Assembly: GCA_035943635.1 (NCBI GenBank)
Contig: DASZBX010000147.1
Location: forward strand, 62,001-126,000
DNA from: DASZBX01 sp035943635
GTDB taxonomy: Bacteria > Actinomycetota > Actinomycetes > Streptomycetales > Catenulisporaceae
Direction of reading: 5' to 3'
DNA: 64,000 bases
The position numbers were made by a program, and so were the translations under genes. Below the pieces are notes generated by a model. The model made no database searches. It was not told the DNA's origin and was given only the letters and a program-made list of their open reading frames with translations. Positions within the stretch are counted from its first letter, which is position 1. Each line of letters starts with the position of its first letter. This document shows, one piece after another, positions 18,415-26,871 of the stretch.

Positions 18415-18861
18415 GTGCACTGCCCGTTCTGTCGACATGTCGACAGTAAAGTGATCGATTCCCGGACGACCGAGGACGGCACCACGATCCGCCGCCGCCG
18501 CTCGTGCCCGGAGTGCAACCGCCGGTTCACCACGATCGAGACCGCGACCCTGCTGGTGGTGAAGCGTTCCGGCGTCACCGAGCCGTTCAGCCGGGACAAG
18601 GTGGTCAGCGGCGTGCGCAAGGCGTGCCAGGGGCGGCCGGTGACCGAGGACCAGCTGGCGCTGCTCGCCCAGAAGGTGGAGGAGGCCGTGCGGGCCACCG
18701 GCTGCGCCGAACTGCCGACCCACGAGGTCGGCCTGGCGATACTCGGCCCGTTGCGCGAACTCGACCTGGTCGCCTACCTGAGGTTCGCCTCGGTGTACAA
18801 GGCGTTCGACACCTTGGACGACTTCGAGGCGGAGATCACCGCGCTGCGGGTCCCGGCCTAG
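18415..18861 (+). CDS. nrdR: Transcriptional repressor NrdR
   Basis: 148 residues. Zinc-ribbon/ATP-cone repressor that senses ATP/dATP and represses ribonucleotide reductase genes. The Zn ribbon is seen at the N-terminus (HCPFC near residue 5 and CPEC near residue 34), followed by the ATP-cone (LLVVKRSGVTEPFSRDKVVSGVRKACQGRP). The start is GTG 18415. It lies directly upstream of nrdJ with paired NrdR boxes in its promoter, so it likely controls itself and nrdJ, as in Streptomyces. Confidence 0.95.
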   Translation: MHCPFCRHVDSKVIDSRTTEDGTTIRRRRSCPECNRRFTTIETATLLVVKRSGVTEPFSRDKVVSGVRKACQGRPVTEDQLALLAQKVEEAVRATGCAELPTHEVGLAILGPLRELDLVAYLRFASVYKAFDTLDDFEAEITALRVPA

Positions 18862-19107
18862 TCCGGTCCGCCCGGAAGACATCACGTATATTCGCGGTCC
18901 TAGGTGGCCGCAGCTGTGGCCTGGGCCTGCGCCCGCGGCCGGCGGCGAGACGACCGGCGTCGGTGGCGCGCACCCCGGGACCGGGGGCGGGCAGACCGTC
19001 CGTCACCTGCACAGGCAAGAAAAATTCGGAAAACGGATCCCGCGGCGGGGAAGCTGCGGAGATTCGCGCACGTTGATATATATGGCGATTGATGGGAAGG
19101 GTGCTTC

Positions 19108-22100
19108 ATGACGGAGACCATCAGCGGGTCGGCCCGCAAGGCGGCCAGGCAGGGCGGAGCGGTACCGGTGCAGAAGGACGGCAGGAGCGGGGACGGCGCG
19201 CCGCGCCGCGGCCTGACGATCGAACGCGTGTTCACAACCCCGGGCGTGCACCCGTATGACGCGGTCACCTGGGAGAAGCGCGACGTCGTGATGACCAACT
19301 GGCGCGACGGCTCGGTCAACTTCGAGCAGCCCGGGGTCGAGTTCCCCGAGTTCTGGTCGGTCAACGCCACCAACATCGTCACCACCAAGTACTTCCGCGG
19401 CGCGCTGGGCACCCCGGCCCGGGAGACCTCGCTGCGCCAGGTGATCGACCGGGTGGTCCGGACCTACCGCAAGGCCGGCCAGGAGCACGGCTACTTCGCC
19501 ACCGCCCAGGACGCCGAGATCTTCGAGCACGAACTGACCCACGCCCTGGTGCACCAGGTCTTCTCCTTCAACTCGCCGGTCTGGTTCAACGTCGGCACCT
19601 CCAGCCCGCAGCAGGTCAGCGCGTGCTTCATCCTCTCCGTGGACGACACCATGGACTCGATCCTGAACTGGTACCGGGAAGAGGGCCTGATCTTCAAGGG
19701 CGGCTCCGGCGCCGGCCTGAACCTGTCCCGGATCCGCTCCTCCAAGGAGCTGCTGTCCTCCGGCGGCAACGCCTCCGGCCCGGTCTCCTTCATGCGCGGC
19801 GCGGACGCCTCGGCCGGCACGATCAAGTCCGGCGGCGCGACCCGCCGCGCGGCCAAGATGGTCGTGCTCGACGTGGACCACCCGGACGTGCAGGAGTTCA
19901 TCTGGACCAAGGCCCGCGAGGAGGACAAGATCCGGGTCCTGCGCGACGCCGGCTTCGACATGGACCTCGGCGGCTCGGACATCACCTCCGTGCAGTACCA
20001 GAACGCCAACAACTCGGTCCGGGTCTCGGACGCGTTCATGAAGACCTACGAGGCCGGCGGCGAGTTCGGCCTGCGCGCCCGCAGCCCCGAGCGCGAGGTG
20101 ATCGAGACCGTCGACGCCCGGAACCTGTTCCAGCAGCTGGCCCAGGCCGCCTGGGAGTGCGCCGACCCGGGCATCCAGTACGACGACACCATCAACGCCT
20201 GGCACACCAACCCGAACACCGGCCGGATCACCGCGTCCAACCCGTGCAGCGAGTACCTGTCCCTGGACAACTCCTCCTGCAACCTGGCCTCGCTGAACCT
20301 GCTCAAGTTCCTCAAGCCGGACAACACCTACGACACCGCGCTGTTCGAGAAGGTCGTCGAGCTGGTCATCACCGCGATGGACATCTCCATCTGCTTCGCC
20401 GACTTCCCGACCGAGCCGATCGGCGAGACCACCCGCAACTTCCGCCAGCTCGGCATCGGCTACGCCAACCTCGGCGCCCTGCTGATGGCGATCGGCAAGC
20501 CGTACGACTCGGACGAGGGCCGCTCGGCCGCCGCCGCGATCACCGCCCTGATGACCGGCACCGCGTACAAGCGCTCGGCCGAGCTGGCCGGCGTGGTCGG
20601 CCCGTACAACGGCTTCGCCGCGAACGCCGAGCCGCACACGAACGTGATGCGCAAGCACGCCGCCGCCGCGCAGGCGGTCAAGGCCTTCGAGAAGTTCGAC
20701 GCGGACATCCTGGTCCAGGCCCAGCGCGCCTGGACCGAGTGCCTCGAGGCCGGCGCGGCCAACGGCTGGCGCAACGCCCAGGCCAGCGTGCTCGCCCCGA
20801 CCGGGACGATCGGCTTCATGCTCGACTGCGACACCACCGGGGTCGAGCCGGACCTGGCCCTGGTCAAGTTCAAGAAGCTGGTCGGCGGCGGCTCGATGCA
20901 GATCGTGAACCTGACCGTGCCGCGCGCCCTGCGCCGCCTGGGCTACCAGGAGGAGCAGATCGAGGCGATCGTCGAGTACATCGCCGAACACGGCCACGTG
21001 GTCGACGCCCCGAGCCTGAAGCCGGCCCACTACGCGGTGTTCGACTGCGCGATGGGCGAGCGCTCGATCCAGCCGATGGGCCACGTGCTGATGATGGCCG
21101 CGGTCCAGCCGTTCATCTCCGGCTCGATCTCCAAGACGGTGAACATGCCGGAGACCGCGACCGTCGAGGAGATCGAGCAGATCTACTACGAGGGCTGGAA
21201 GCTCGGCCTCAAGGCGCTGGCCGTCTACCGCAACAACTGCAAGGTCGGCCAGCCGCTGCAGGACGCCAAGGGCGCCAAGGCGGCCGCGGCCAAGCAGGCG
21301 GCGGCCGAGGCCGCGGCGGCTGGTGCGGCTGCCGGCGCCGACGCGAGCGGCTCGGTCGCCGCTGCGGGGGCGGCCGTGGCCGCCCAGGCTGCGGCGCCGG
21401 CCCCGGCCGAGCCGACGCCGGTGCGCAAGCGCCTGCCGAAGAACCGGCCCGGCATGACCACCTCGTTCTCGGTCGGCGGCGCCGAGGGCTACATGACGGC
21501 GAACTCCTACCCGGACGACGGCCTCGGCGAGCTGTTCCTGAAGATGTCGAAGCAGGGCTCCACCCTGGCCGGCATGATGGACGCCTTCTCGGTGGCGATC
21601 TCGGTGGGCCTGCAGTACGGGGTCCCGCTGGAGACGTACGTGTCGAAGTTCATCAACATGCGCTTCGAGCCGGCCGGCCTGACCGACGACCCGGACGTGC
21701 GGATGGCCCAGTCGATCCTGGACTACATCTTCCGCCGCCTGGCCTTGGACCACCTGCCCTTCGACGTGCGGTCCGGCTACAGCATCTACTCCGCCGCCGA
21801 GCGCCAGCGCCAGCTGGACACCGGCAGCTACCTGCCGGACGAGGAGGACGAGTCCGAACTCGCCGAATTCGCCCAGTCCGCGCCGATAGAGCACCACGCC
21901 CCGGCCGAGCCGGCCAACGGCGCGGTGAACGCAAGTGCCAACGGGTCCGTCAACGGGTCTGCGGCGGCTGGGCCGGTCGCTTCCGCGCAGGCTCCTGCGG
22001 CCACGTCGGCCCCGACTTCATCCACCAGCGCCGCCGCCGCTCCCGCTGCCCCGCCGGTCGCCAAGGCCGGCTCGTCGATGGAGCTGCTCGAAGCAAAACT

Positions 22101-22209
22101 CGGCTACTCCGCCGACGCCCCCCTCTGCTTCACCTGCGGCACCAAGATGCGCCCCGCCGGTAGCTGCTACATCTGCGAGGGGTGCGGCTCAACCAGCGGA
22201 TGCAGCTAG
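19108..22209 (+). CDS. nrdJ: Adenosylcobalamin-dependent ribonucleoside-diphosphate reductase (class II)
   Basis: 1033 residues. Class II (vitamin B12-dependent) reductase making dNTP precursors with or without oxygen. The catalytic barrel includes NPCSEYLSLDNSSCNLASLNL, and GTIGFMLDCDTTGVEPDLAL lies further on. The C-terminus carries the CFTCG...CYICEGCGSTSGCS zinc/thiol region. A long Ala-rich linker at ~730-780 and a second Ala/Ser/Asn linker before the Cys-rich end are unusually low-complexity. The start is supported by GGGAAGGG upstream. The 246-base gap from nrdR holds an AT-rich GATATATAT tract (19074-19082) that could be a -10 element; no B12 riboswitch was recognised. Confidence 0.95.
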   Translation: MTETISGSARKAARQGGAVPVQKDGRSGDGAPRRGLTIERVFTTPGVHPYDAVTWEKRDVVMTNWRDGSVNFEQPGVEFPEFWSVNATNIVTTKYFRGALGTPARETSLRQVIDRVVRTYRKAGQEHGYFATAQDAEIFEHELTHALVHQVFSFNSPVWFNVGTSSPQQVSACFILSVDDTMDSILNWYREEGLIFKGGSGAGLNLSRIRSSKELLSSGGNASGPVSFMRGADASAGTIKSGGATRRAAKMVVLDVDHPDVQEFIWTKAREEDKIRVLRDAGFDMDLGGSDITSVQYQNANNSVRVSDAFMKTYEAGGEFGLRARSPEREVIETVDARNLFQQLAQAAWECADPGIQYDDTINAWHTNPNTGRITASNPCSEYLSLDNSSCNLASLNLLKFLKPDNTYDTALFEKVVELVITAMDISICFADFPTEPIGETTRNFRQLGIGYANLGALLMAIGKPYDSDEGRSAAAAITALMTGTAYKRSAELAGVVGPYNGFAANAEPHTNVMRKHAAAAQAVKAFEKFDADILVQAQRAWTECLEAGAANGWRNAQASVLAPTGTIGFMLDCDTTGVEPDLALVKFKKLVGGGSMQIVNLTVPRALRRLGYQEEQIEAIVEYIAEHGHVVDAPSLKPAHYAVFDCAMGERSIQPMGHVLMMAAVQPFISGSISKTVNMPETATVEEIEQIYYEGWKLGLKALAVYRNNCKVGQPLQDAKGAKAAAAKQAAAEAAAAGAAAGADASGSVAAAGAAVAAQAAAPAPAEPTPVRKRLPKNRPGMTTSFSVGGAEGYMTANSYPDDGLGELFLKMSKQGSTLAGMMDAFSVAISVGLQYGVPLETYVSKFINMRFEPAGLTDDPDVRMAQSILDYIFRRLALDHLPFDVRSGYSIYSAAERQRQLDTGSYLPDEEDESELAEFAQSAPIEHHAPAEPANGAVNASANGSVNGSAAAGPVASAQAPAATSAPTSSTSAAAAPAAPPVAKAGSSMELLEAKLGYSADAPLCFTCGTKMRPAGSCYICEGCGSTSGCS

Positions 22210-22216
22210 CGAGAGC

Positions 22217-22435
22217 TTATTGCATCAGGTCTTGGTAATCGGCGTAGTCGGCTGAGCAGGTGACCCTGATGTAGCGATCGGCAGTCTTGGGTGCGCCCTG
22301 AGCCTGAGACTGCTGGTCCGAAGGTGTTCCGGCCCGCCATGCGGCGGCCGAAACAGACGAGCGCCCGGCCCCTGGCAGGGCCGAGCGCTCGCCGCGGTTC
22401 GGATTGTGAGTCCTCTTCGCTGCGTGAAGCGCCAT
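22217..22435 (-). CDS. Possible small protein, unknown
   Basis: A 72-residue frame beginning MALHAAKRTHNPNRGERSAL and ending SADYADYQDLMQ, convergent with nrdJ. It has no recognised domain. Two other frames on the same strand are also open, so coding is doubtful; codon third positions look less GC-rich than neighbours. It could be a gene remnant. Confidence 0.2.
   Translation of the reverse strand: MALHAAKRTHNPNRGERSALPGAGRSSVSAAAWRAGTPSDQQSQAQGAPKTADRYIRVTCSADYADYQDLMQ
22358..22391. terminator. Interrupted hairpin downstream of nrdJ
   Basis: CGAGCGC pairs with GCGCTCG, and inside it CGGCCC pairs with GGGCCG, with a single C/A mismatch and a 6-base loop. Likely terminates nrdJ mRNA, although it lies about 150 bases after the stop. 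Confidence 0.55.
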
Positions 22436-22451
22436 AAGACCACAATCCGAA
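22398..22451. repeat. 11-bp inverted repeat, unknown role
   Basis: TTCGGATTGTG (22398-22408) and CACAATCCGAA (22441-22451) flank 32 bases. A further AATCCGAA lies at 22461-22468. Sequence here is less GC-rich than the surroundings. No tRNA fold could be made. The rest of 22452-22577 shows nothing recognisable. Confidence 0.4.
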
Positions 22452-22577
22452 TCTCAACGCAATCCGAAGCGTGATTTTGGAGGTGGTTGATGGACAGGAG
22501 ACGAGTGACCTCTTCGAACCTGTACTCGGTGGGCCGCCGCCCTCAGCGTTTCAGTGCGTTGATCATGCGGACTGCAT

Positions 22578-24356
22578 TCAGCGGACAGTCGCGCCCCGTC
22601 GGGTCGGGACGTCGCTGACGACGGCGCTGTCCGTGACGTAGTTCCACGAACCACCATGGCCGTTGTCGCCGGTCCACTGATACGTGTCCGGGGTGAAGGA
22701 GACGCCGCGGACCACGGTCTTGTCGGCCGGGGCGACGACCGGGCGGAAGCCCTCCTTCGCCGGCAGGGTGGTGGCCGCGACCTTGTCGGTGATCGTCACC
22801 AGCTGGTTCGGGTCCGCGCCCTCGTCTCCGTTGCCGCTGACGGTGGAGGTCACGGCCCAGATCGACACGGTGCCGTCCGGGTTGACCTGGCCGGTGAGGT
22901 TGCGCAGGCCGTCGATGGCGGGAGCCCACGGCAGGCCGGTGCCGCCGGGGCCGTTGTTGAGCCCGGTCGGGTAGCCGGCCACGGAGTACGGCGTGCCGAG
23001 TTTCAGGCCGGTCTGCAGGGTGTAGGCGAGGTTCCACTGGCCGGCGGCCCGGTCGTACACCCATTTCTGCAGGCCCGCCGTGGTCGACGCGGCGGCCGCG
23101 GTGTAGGTGTTGGTGGCCGCGTCGTAGGTGTTGTCGCCGGCGCCTTCATCGGCCACGTACAGGGTGTCCGGGTTGGCGAACCAGAGGCCGAAGGGGTAGT
23201 TGCTCGCGTCGGTGGCGTTCTTCGCCGGCGTGGTCGGGAATCCCTTGAGGACGCACATGTTCTCCGGTGCGAGGCCGGGGTTCTTCGCGGTCAGGCCGAG
23301 CGCGGTGTTGTCCGTGCTGTAGGCCGGGGCCGAGGTCGTGGGCAGCTTGGCCCCGGTGGCCGGAAGGCCGGACCCGGCGGGGCAGGCGGTGCCGGTGGTG
23401 TCGACGAAGTAGACGGTGTTGATGCCGTTGCTGCCGCTGCCCTTCGTGTAGTACAGGACGTTGTCGTGCACTGCGATGCCGCGGTAGTTGTCGTCCTTGC
23501 CGGACTTGTCCGCCGGGTTTCCGACCTCGGTGGTGTTGAAGCTGCCGACCGGGGTCGGCTGGCCCGGCTTCTGCCAGGCGAGCGGCAGGAACGAGGGCGT
23601 GATCAGCTGGGCGCCCGCGCCGGAGATGACGCCCGCGGGCTCCGGGTTGGCGCCGTTCCCGGCGTTGCCCGCGGTGTAGTAGACGTCTGCGCCCGGCTCG
23701 TCGTTCAGGATCGCGGCCCGGCCGTTGTTGCCGGCGTAGGCGTTGGTGGCCGTGTACTGGATCCGGCCGTCGGCGCCGAGCTGGGCCACTTCCCGGTAGT
23801 CGGCGCCGGGGTCGGCGGAGGTCGGGTCGACGACGCCCGGGGTGTTGCTGTTCGAGACGTCGACCGCGCCGGCCGGCGCGTCGTAGCCCATGAAGGTCAG
23901 GTACCGGCCGTCGGTCGAGAGGTTGAGCGCCAGCTCCGACTTGGAGGAGAAGCTCGTGACCATCTGGCCGGACAGCTGGGTCGACCCGGCCGGCCGGCCG
24001 GACGGGGTCAGCTCCTTGAGCGTGATCGGAGAGGTGACGCCGAAGCTGGCGTCGATCCCGTCGTTGTTGAAGACGTACGGGTACTGGTTGCCGGTGACCG
24101 CCGTCACGCACGGATCGTCACTGGAACCGCCGCAGCCCGGGGGCAGCTGGGTGGTGCCGGCCACGATGTTCGCGCCGTTCTGGTAAACGCTGGTGGCCAC
24201 CACGAGGTTGCCCGGGCGCAGCCAAATGCCGGGCCACGACGGGACGGACGCTCGCGCCCCAGCGGACGAGGTCAGGGCAATCGTGCTGGACAGTGCGACG
24301 AGCGTGGTGCCTAAGGCGGCCCGGCGGCGGGCGGGGTGCGAAGTGCGGGTCTGCAT
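22578..24356 (-). CDS. Secreted protein of unknown function
   Basis: About 592 residues, starting MQTRTSHPARRRAALGTTL. An Arg-rich n-region, a hydrophobic core (LVALSSTIALTSS) and an AGARAS cleavage region form a signal peptide. The mature part is rich in Gly, Asn, Asp and Thr, with short repeated beta-type patterns (NLVVATSVYQNG, GRYLTFMGYDAP, DTLYVADEGAGDNTYD) suggesting a beta-propeller-like extracellular domain; four cysteines could form disulfides. The start is uncertain: GTG 24371, ATG 24362 and ATG 24356 are in frame, and only 24356 has GGAG at a good distance (9 bases). No family assigned. Confidence 0.75.
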   Translation of the reverse strand: MQTRTSHPARRRAALGTTLVALSSTIALTSSAGARASVPSWPGIWLRPGNLVVATSVYQNGANIVAGTTQLPPGCGGSSDDPCVTAVTGNQYPYVFNNDGIDASFGVTSPITLKELTPSGRPAGSTQLSGQMVTSFSSKSELALNLSTDGRYLTFMGYDAPAGAVDVSNSNTPGVVDPTSADPGADYREVAQLGADGRIQYTATNAYAGNNGRAAILNDEPGADVYYTAGNAGNGANPEPAGVISGAGAQLITPSFLPLAWQKPGQPTPVGSFNTTEVGNPADKSGKDDNYRGIAVHDNVLYYTKGSGSNGINTVYFVDTTGTACPAGSGLPATGAKLPTTSAPAYSTDNTALGLTAKNPGLAPENMCVLKGFPTTPAKNATDASNYPFGLWFANPDTLYVADEGAGDNTYDAATNTYTAAAASTTAGLQKWVYDRAAGQWNLAYTLQTGLKLGTPYSVAGYPTGLNNGPGGTGLPWAPAIDGLRNLTGQVNPDGTVSIWAVTSTVSGNGDEGADPNQLVTITDKVAATTLPAKEGFRPVVAPADKTVVRGVSFTPDTYQWTGDNGHGGSWNYVTDSAVVSDVPTRRGATVR

Positions 24357-24471
24357 GGGCATGGTCTCCACTGAAATCGAACGGCCGTTACAAAGGAAAC
24401 ATGGCAGACGTTAACTTTCGGAGGCGCCCACTTACGGTGGCCAGAACTTGAGCAGCAGGTGAACGCTCGGT

Positions 24472-24927
24472 GTGCGCGTCGTCGCAGAAGGCGAAGACCA
24501 GGCGGCATACGCCCGGTTGGTCGGCCGGCTGTTCCCGGTCACCGGCGATCTTCAGCAGGCCGAGGACGTCGTCCAGGAGGCGTTCGTCCGGGCATTGAAC
24601 CACTGGCCCCGGGTCAGCGGGTATGAACAGCCCGAGGCGTAGGTGTGCCGCGTCGCGATCAGCCTCGCGCTCAGCGAGCTGCGTCGGTTGCGCCGCCATG
24701 CCGCGGCCCTGCTGCGCCTGGGTCCGGCGCGTGCCGAGCCGCAGCTGACCACGCACACGGCCGAGATGGTCGAACTGCTGCGCTGGGTCCCGCCGACCAA
24801 CGAGCCGTCGTGCTGCTGCAGAGGTGCTGGACCTGCCGATCGAGCAGCTCGCCGGCCGATTCGGCCTGCCGCCGAGCACCGTGCGCTGCCGGCTCGCCCG
24901 CGCCCGACCTACGTCTTCGCATCCTGA
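24472..24927 (+). pseudogene. Degraded ECF sigma factor gene
   Basis: From GTG 24472, sigma-70 region 2 is readable (GDLQQAEDVVQEAFVRALNHWPRV) until an in-frame TAG at 24640. After it, region 2/linker continues (VCRVAISLALSELRRLRRHAA). Then sigma-4 is split over two further frames: LGPADQRAVVLLQR in one, VLDLPIEQLAGRFGLPPSTVRCRLARARP in the next. So at least one nonsense mutation and two frameshifts. The 3' end abuts the fold-back element at 24929. Confidence 0.8.
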
Positions 24928-24928
24928 T

Positions 24929-25145
24929 CTAGACGAGTTGTTCCGAATTCTGGCGCGGCGAAACGGCTGATCGGCGGCGCCTGGCCGCACGCCGCGGCCA
25001 ACCACTGACGACAAAGTATGCGGTCGACCGCGGTGCACGCCCAGCCACCGCCGCTGAGCCGTTTCGCCGTGCACACTCACCCGGCAGGTCAGCGCACCTA
25101 CCGGCAACTCGGCTCAGGCGCCAGAATTCGGAACAACTCGTCTAG
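24929..25145. mobile_element. MITE-like fold-back element with 28-bp perfect terminal inverted repeats
   Basis: Positions 24929-24956 and 25118-25145 are perfect reverse complements (28 bases, beginning CTAGACGAGTTGTTCCGAAT). A second nested pair, 24956-24977 against 25048-25069, matches at 20 of 22 bases. The 217-bp element has no credible gene. Both ends are CTAG, the target site known for IS630-family elements, which duplicate the central TA; so it may be a non-autonomous IS630-type derivative. It sits at the broken end of the sigma factor gene. 25146-25197 shows nothing. Confidence 0.8.
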
Positions 25146-25197
25146 CGCCCGAAGGGGAGCAGCGGGCCAGATGCTGTATCGCGCAGTGCGTCAGTGG

Positions 25198-25458
25198 TCA
25201 TGGGCTGTAGTGATAGCGGCAAGCGGCGATACGGATTTCTTCATCTGCCACCTTGTAGATCAACCTGTGCTCCTCGGTGATCCGACGTGACCAGTAGCCC
25301 TGGAATCCGTGCTTGAGCGGTTCCGGTTTGCCGATGCCTTCATTGCCGTTGCGCCGAATATCGTGGATGAGGGTGTTGATGCGTTTGAGGACTTTTCGGT
25401 CCTGCGTCTGCCACCAGACGTAGTCATTCCAAGCGCTCTCATCCCAGGACAGCTTCAT
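25198..25458 (-). CDS. yoeB: YoeB/Txe-family mRNA interferase toxin
   Basis: 86 residues. RelE-superfamily, ribosome-dependent mRNA-cleaving toxin. It has the family pattern SWDESAWNDYVWWQTQDRKVLKRIN at the start, GKPEPLKHGFQGYWSRRITEEHRLIYKV in the middle, and ends in ACRYHYSP with the catalytic His-Tyr region typical of YoeB. Its ATG overlaps the antitoxin stop by 4 bases (ATGA), so the two are translationally coupled. Confidence 0.93.
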   Translation of the reverse strand: MKLSWDESAWNDYVWWQTQDRKVLKRINTLIHDIRRNGNEGIGKPEPLKHGFQGYWSRRITEEHRLIYKVADEEIRIAACRYHYSP

Positions 25459-25706
25459 TCCAGCAGGTCCCTTGCAATGCCGCCGCCGTGCTCCAACCGA
25501 TCAATCGATGCGAGGAGGCGGCGGGCGTTTTCAGGGCTCCGCAGCAGGTAGGCAGTTTCCTTGAGTGACTCGTAGTCGTCGAGAGCGACTATGACCACCG
25601 GATCATGTCCAGCACGTGTGATGATGACCTCTTCACGGTCGTCCACAACCGAATTGAGCGTCTCGGCGTACTTGGCCCGTGACTCGGAATACGTCATCGT
25701 GCGCAT
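25455..25706 (-). CDS. yefM: YefM-family antitoxin
   Basis: 83 residues from MRTMTYSESRAKYAETLNSV. Phd/YefM fold with the family motif REEVIITRAGHDPVVIVALDDYESLKET, which dimerises and binds DNA; the C-terminal tail neutralises YoeB. The frame is open upstream, but ATG 25706 has GGAGG just before it and the operator lies upstream. It forms an operon with yoeB. Confidence 0.93.
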   Translation of the reverse strand: MRTMTYSESRAKYAETLNSVVDDREEVIITRAGHDPVVIVALDDYESLKETAYLLRSPENARRLLASIDRLEHGGGIARDLLE

Positions 25707-25723
25707 GACCCACCTCCATGAGT

Positions 25724-25741
25724 TGTACAAGAAATTGTACG
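25724..25741 (-). promoter_or_regulatory. YefM operator (paired TGTACA cores)
   Basis: TGTACA (25724-25729) and TGTACG (25736-25741) are 12 bases apart, about 18-35 bases upstream of yefM. TGTACA is the known core bound by YefM-YoeB complexes. The remainder of the 25742-26010 gap holds a 23-bp tandem repeat and nothing else recognised. Confidence 0.6.
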
Positions 25742-25858
25742 TCATGTCCACTCGGTGGGCAAGCGACGACAATCCTCTCCGCAGCAGGTGGAGGCCTGGA
25801 TCGAGCTTGGCGAGCATACACTGGCTGACGGCATTGCCCCCGGAACCGGCATACGGCC

Positions 25859-25904
25859 GGACGGTACCCGATACCTCGATCGGACGGTACCCAGTACCTC
25901 GATC
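25859..25904. repeat. Two tandem 23-bp repeats
   Basis: Units 25859-25881 and 25882-25904 (starting GGACGGTACCCGATACCTCG) differ at two bases. Located between the TA operon and the SRPBCC gene. Function unknown; possibly regulatory or a remnant. Confidence 0.5.
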
Positions 25905-26010
25905 GGATCGCTGCCGCGGACGCCGATGTCCGCGCAGCCTGCGCGAATGCCCGGACGACTCTCGACAGCCGCCGACATGCGCATGAAGCATCCCCAGCCT
26001 CGCCGCCCGC

Positions 26011-26499
26011 CTACCGGACGCTGACCACCGAAAGCTTGTCGAGCACGATCTCCCAGCCGACTTCGACCGCGTTGGCCACGTCGGGCATCGTGGCGCGCAG
26101 CTTTTCGAGGCGTTCGTGCACGAGGGTCAGTTCGGTGTTGCCGTCCGGCCGGCCCTCCAGGTCGATCGTCAGCAGGGAGTCGTAGACCGGGCCGTCCAGC
26201 CGGTTCGGGCCGACGAAGCTCCAGCGGAACACGATCCGTTCGGCCGGGACCAGTTCCAGCAGCTCGCACTCGAAGCCGCCGGCGTCCTCGCCGGCGGCGG
26301 CCTGCCAGATCCGCAGCCGGCCGCCGACCCGTTCGTCGATCTCGACCCGGGTGACCTCCAGGTCGCCGGGCGCGAGCCAGCGGCGCAGCTGGTCGGGATC
26401 GAGCCACGCGCGGTACACCCGGTCGGGCGGCGCGGGGATCCGGCGTTGCAGCCGGACTACGGGCTGCTCGTGCATGTTCGCGTTCGCGTTCACGGTCAT
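26011..26499 (-). CDS. SRPBCC (AHSA1-like) domain protein
   Basis: 162 residues. The START/Bet v1-like AHSA1 family shows VRLQRRIPAPPDRVYRAWLDPDQLRRWLAP at the N-terminal half and ELVPAERIVFRWSF, then TELTLVHERL, then a C-terminal long helix. Such proteins bind hydrophobic ligands; no substrate is known. The start ATG 26499 overlaps the ArsR stop (ATGA). The ArsR-SRPBCC two-gene operon is very common in actinobacteria. Confidence 0.85.
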   Translation of the reverse strand: MTVNANANMHEQPVVRLQRRIPAPPDRVYRAWLDPDQLRRWLAPGDLEVTRVEIDERVGGRLRIWQAAAGEDAGGFECELLELVPAERIVFRWSFVGPNRLDGPVYDSLLTIDLEGRPDGNTELTLVHERLEKLRATMPDVANAVEVGWEIVLDKLSVVSVR

Positions 26500-26858
26500 G
26501 TGTCCTCCGAAGGGGGTGCCGGATGGGCGTCCGGGCGGGTTTCCGGGCGGGTTTCCGGGCCGGCCGAGAAGAGGCCTTCGAGCCCGTCCAGGATGTCGGA
26601 CCAGAACCGCCGGTAGAAGTGCAGCCAGGCCGAGGCGGTGGCCAGCGGTGCGGGGTCGAGCCGGCACAGGTGCCGGCGGCCCTCCACCGTGCGCCGGACC
26701 AGGCCGGCCCGTTCGAGCACCTGGACGTGCTTGGACGCGGCGGCCAGGGACATGTCCAGCGGCTCGGCGAGCTGGCCGACGGTCAGGTCGCCGGCGGACA
26801 GCCGGCCGAGCATGTCCCGCCGGGCGCCGTGCGCCAGGGCGTGGAATATGTCGTCCAT
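26496..26858 (-). CDS. ArsR-family winged-helix repressor
   Basis: 120 residues from MDDIFHALAHGARRDMLGRL. The ArsR DNA-binding domain has the recognition helix region SLAAASKHVQVLERAGLVRRTVEGRRHLCRL. No metal-binding cysteine pair is seen, so the signal is not metal in an obvious way. The frame opens at 26879, but that ATG lies inside the operator palindrome; the internal ATG 26858 has GAGGA 9 bases upstream and is preferred. The Pro/Arg/Thr-rich tail at the C-terminus is dispensable-looking. Confidence 0.85.
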   Translation of the reverse strand: MDDIFHALAHGARRDMLGRLSAGDLTVGQLAEPLDMSLAAASKHVQVLERAGLVRRTVEGRRHLCRLDPAPLATASAWLHFYRRFWSDILDGLEGLFSAGPETRPETRPDAHPAPPSEDT

Positions 26859-26871
26859 CCCGGGTATTTCC

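Noticed and set aside
18014..19107. Possible cobalamin riboswitch before nrdR or nrdJ
   Set aside because: Looked for because the reductase needs B12; no B12-box-like core or riboswitch fold could be seen. NrdR boxes explain the regulation.
22390..22460. tRNA gene or tRNA-derived attachment site
   Set aside because: A GGTTCGGATT-like stretch looks like a T-arm, but no acceptor, anticodon or D-arm can be paired.
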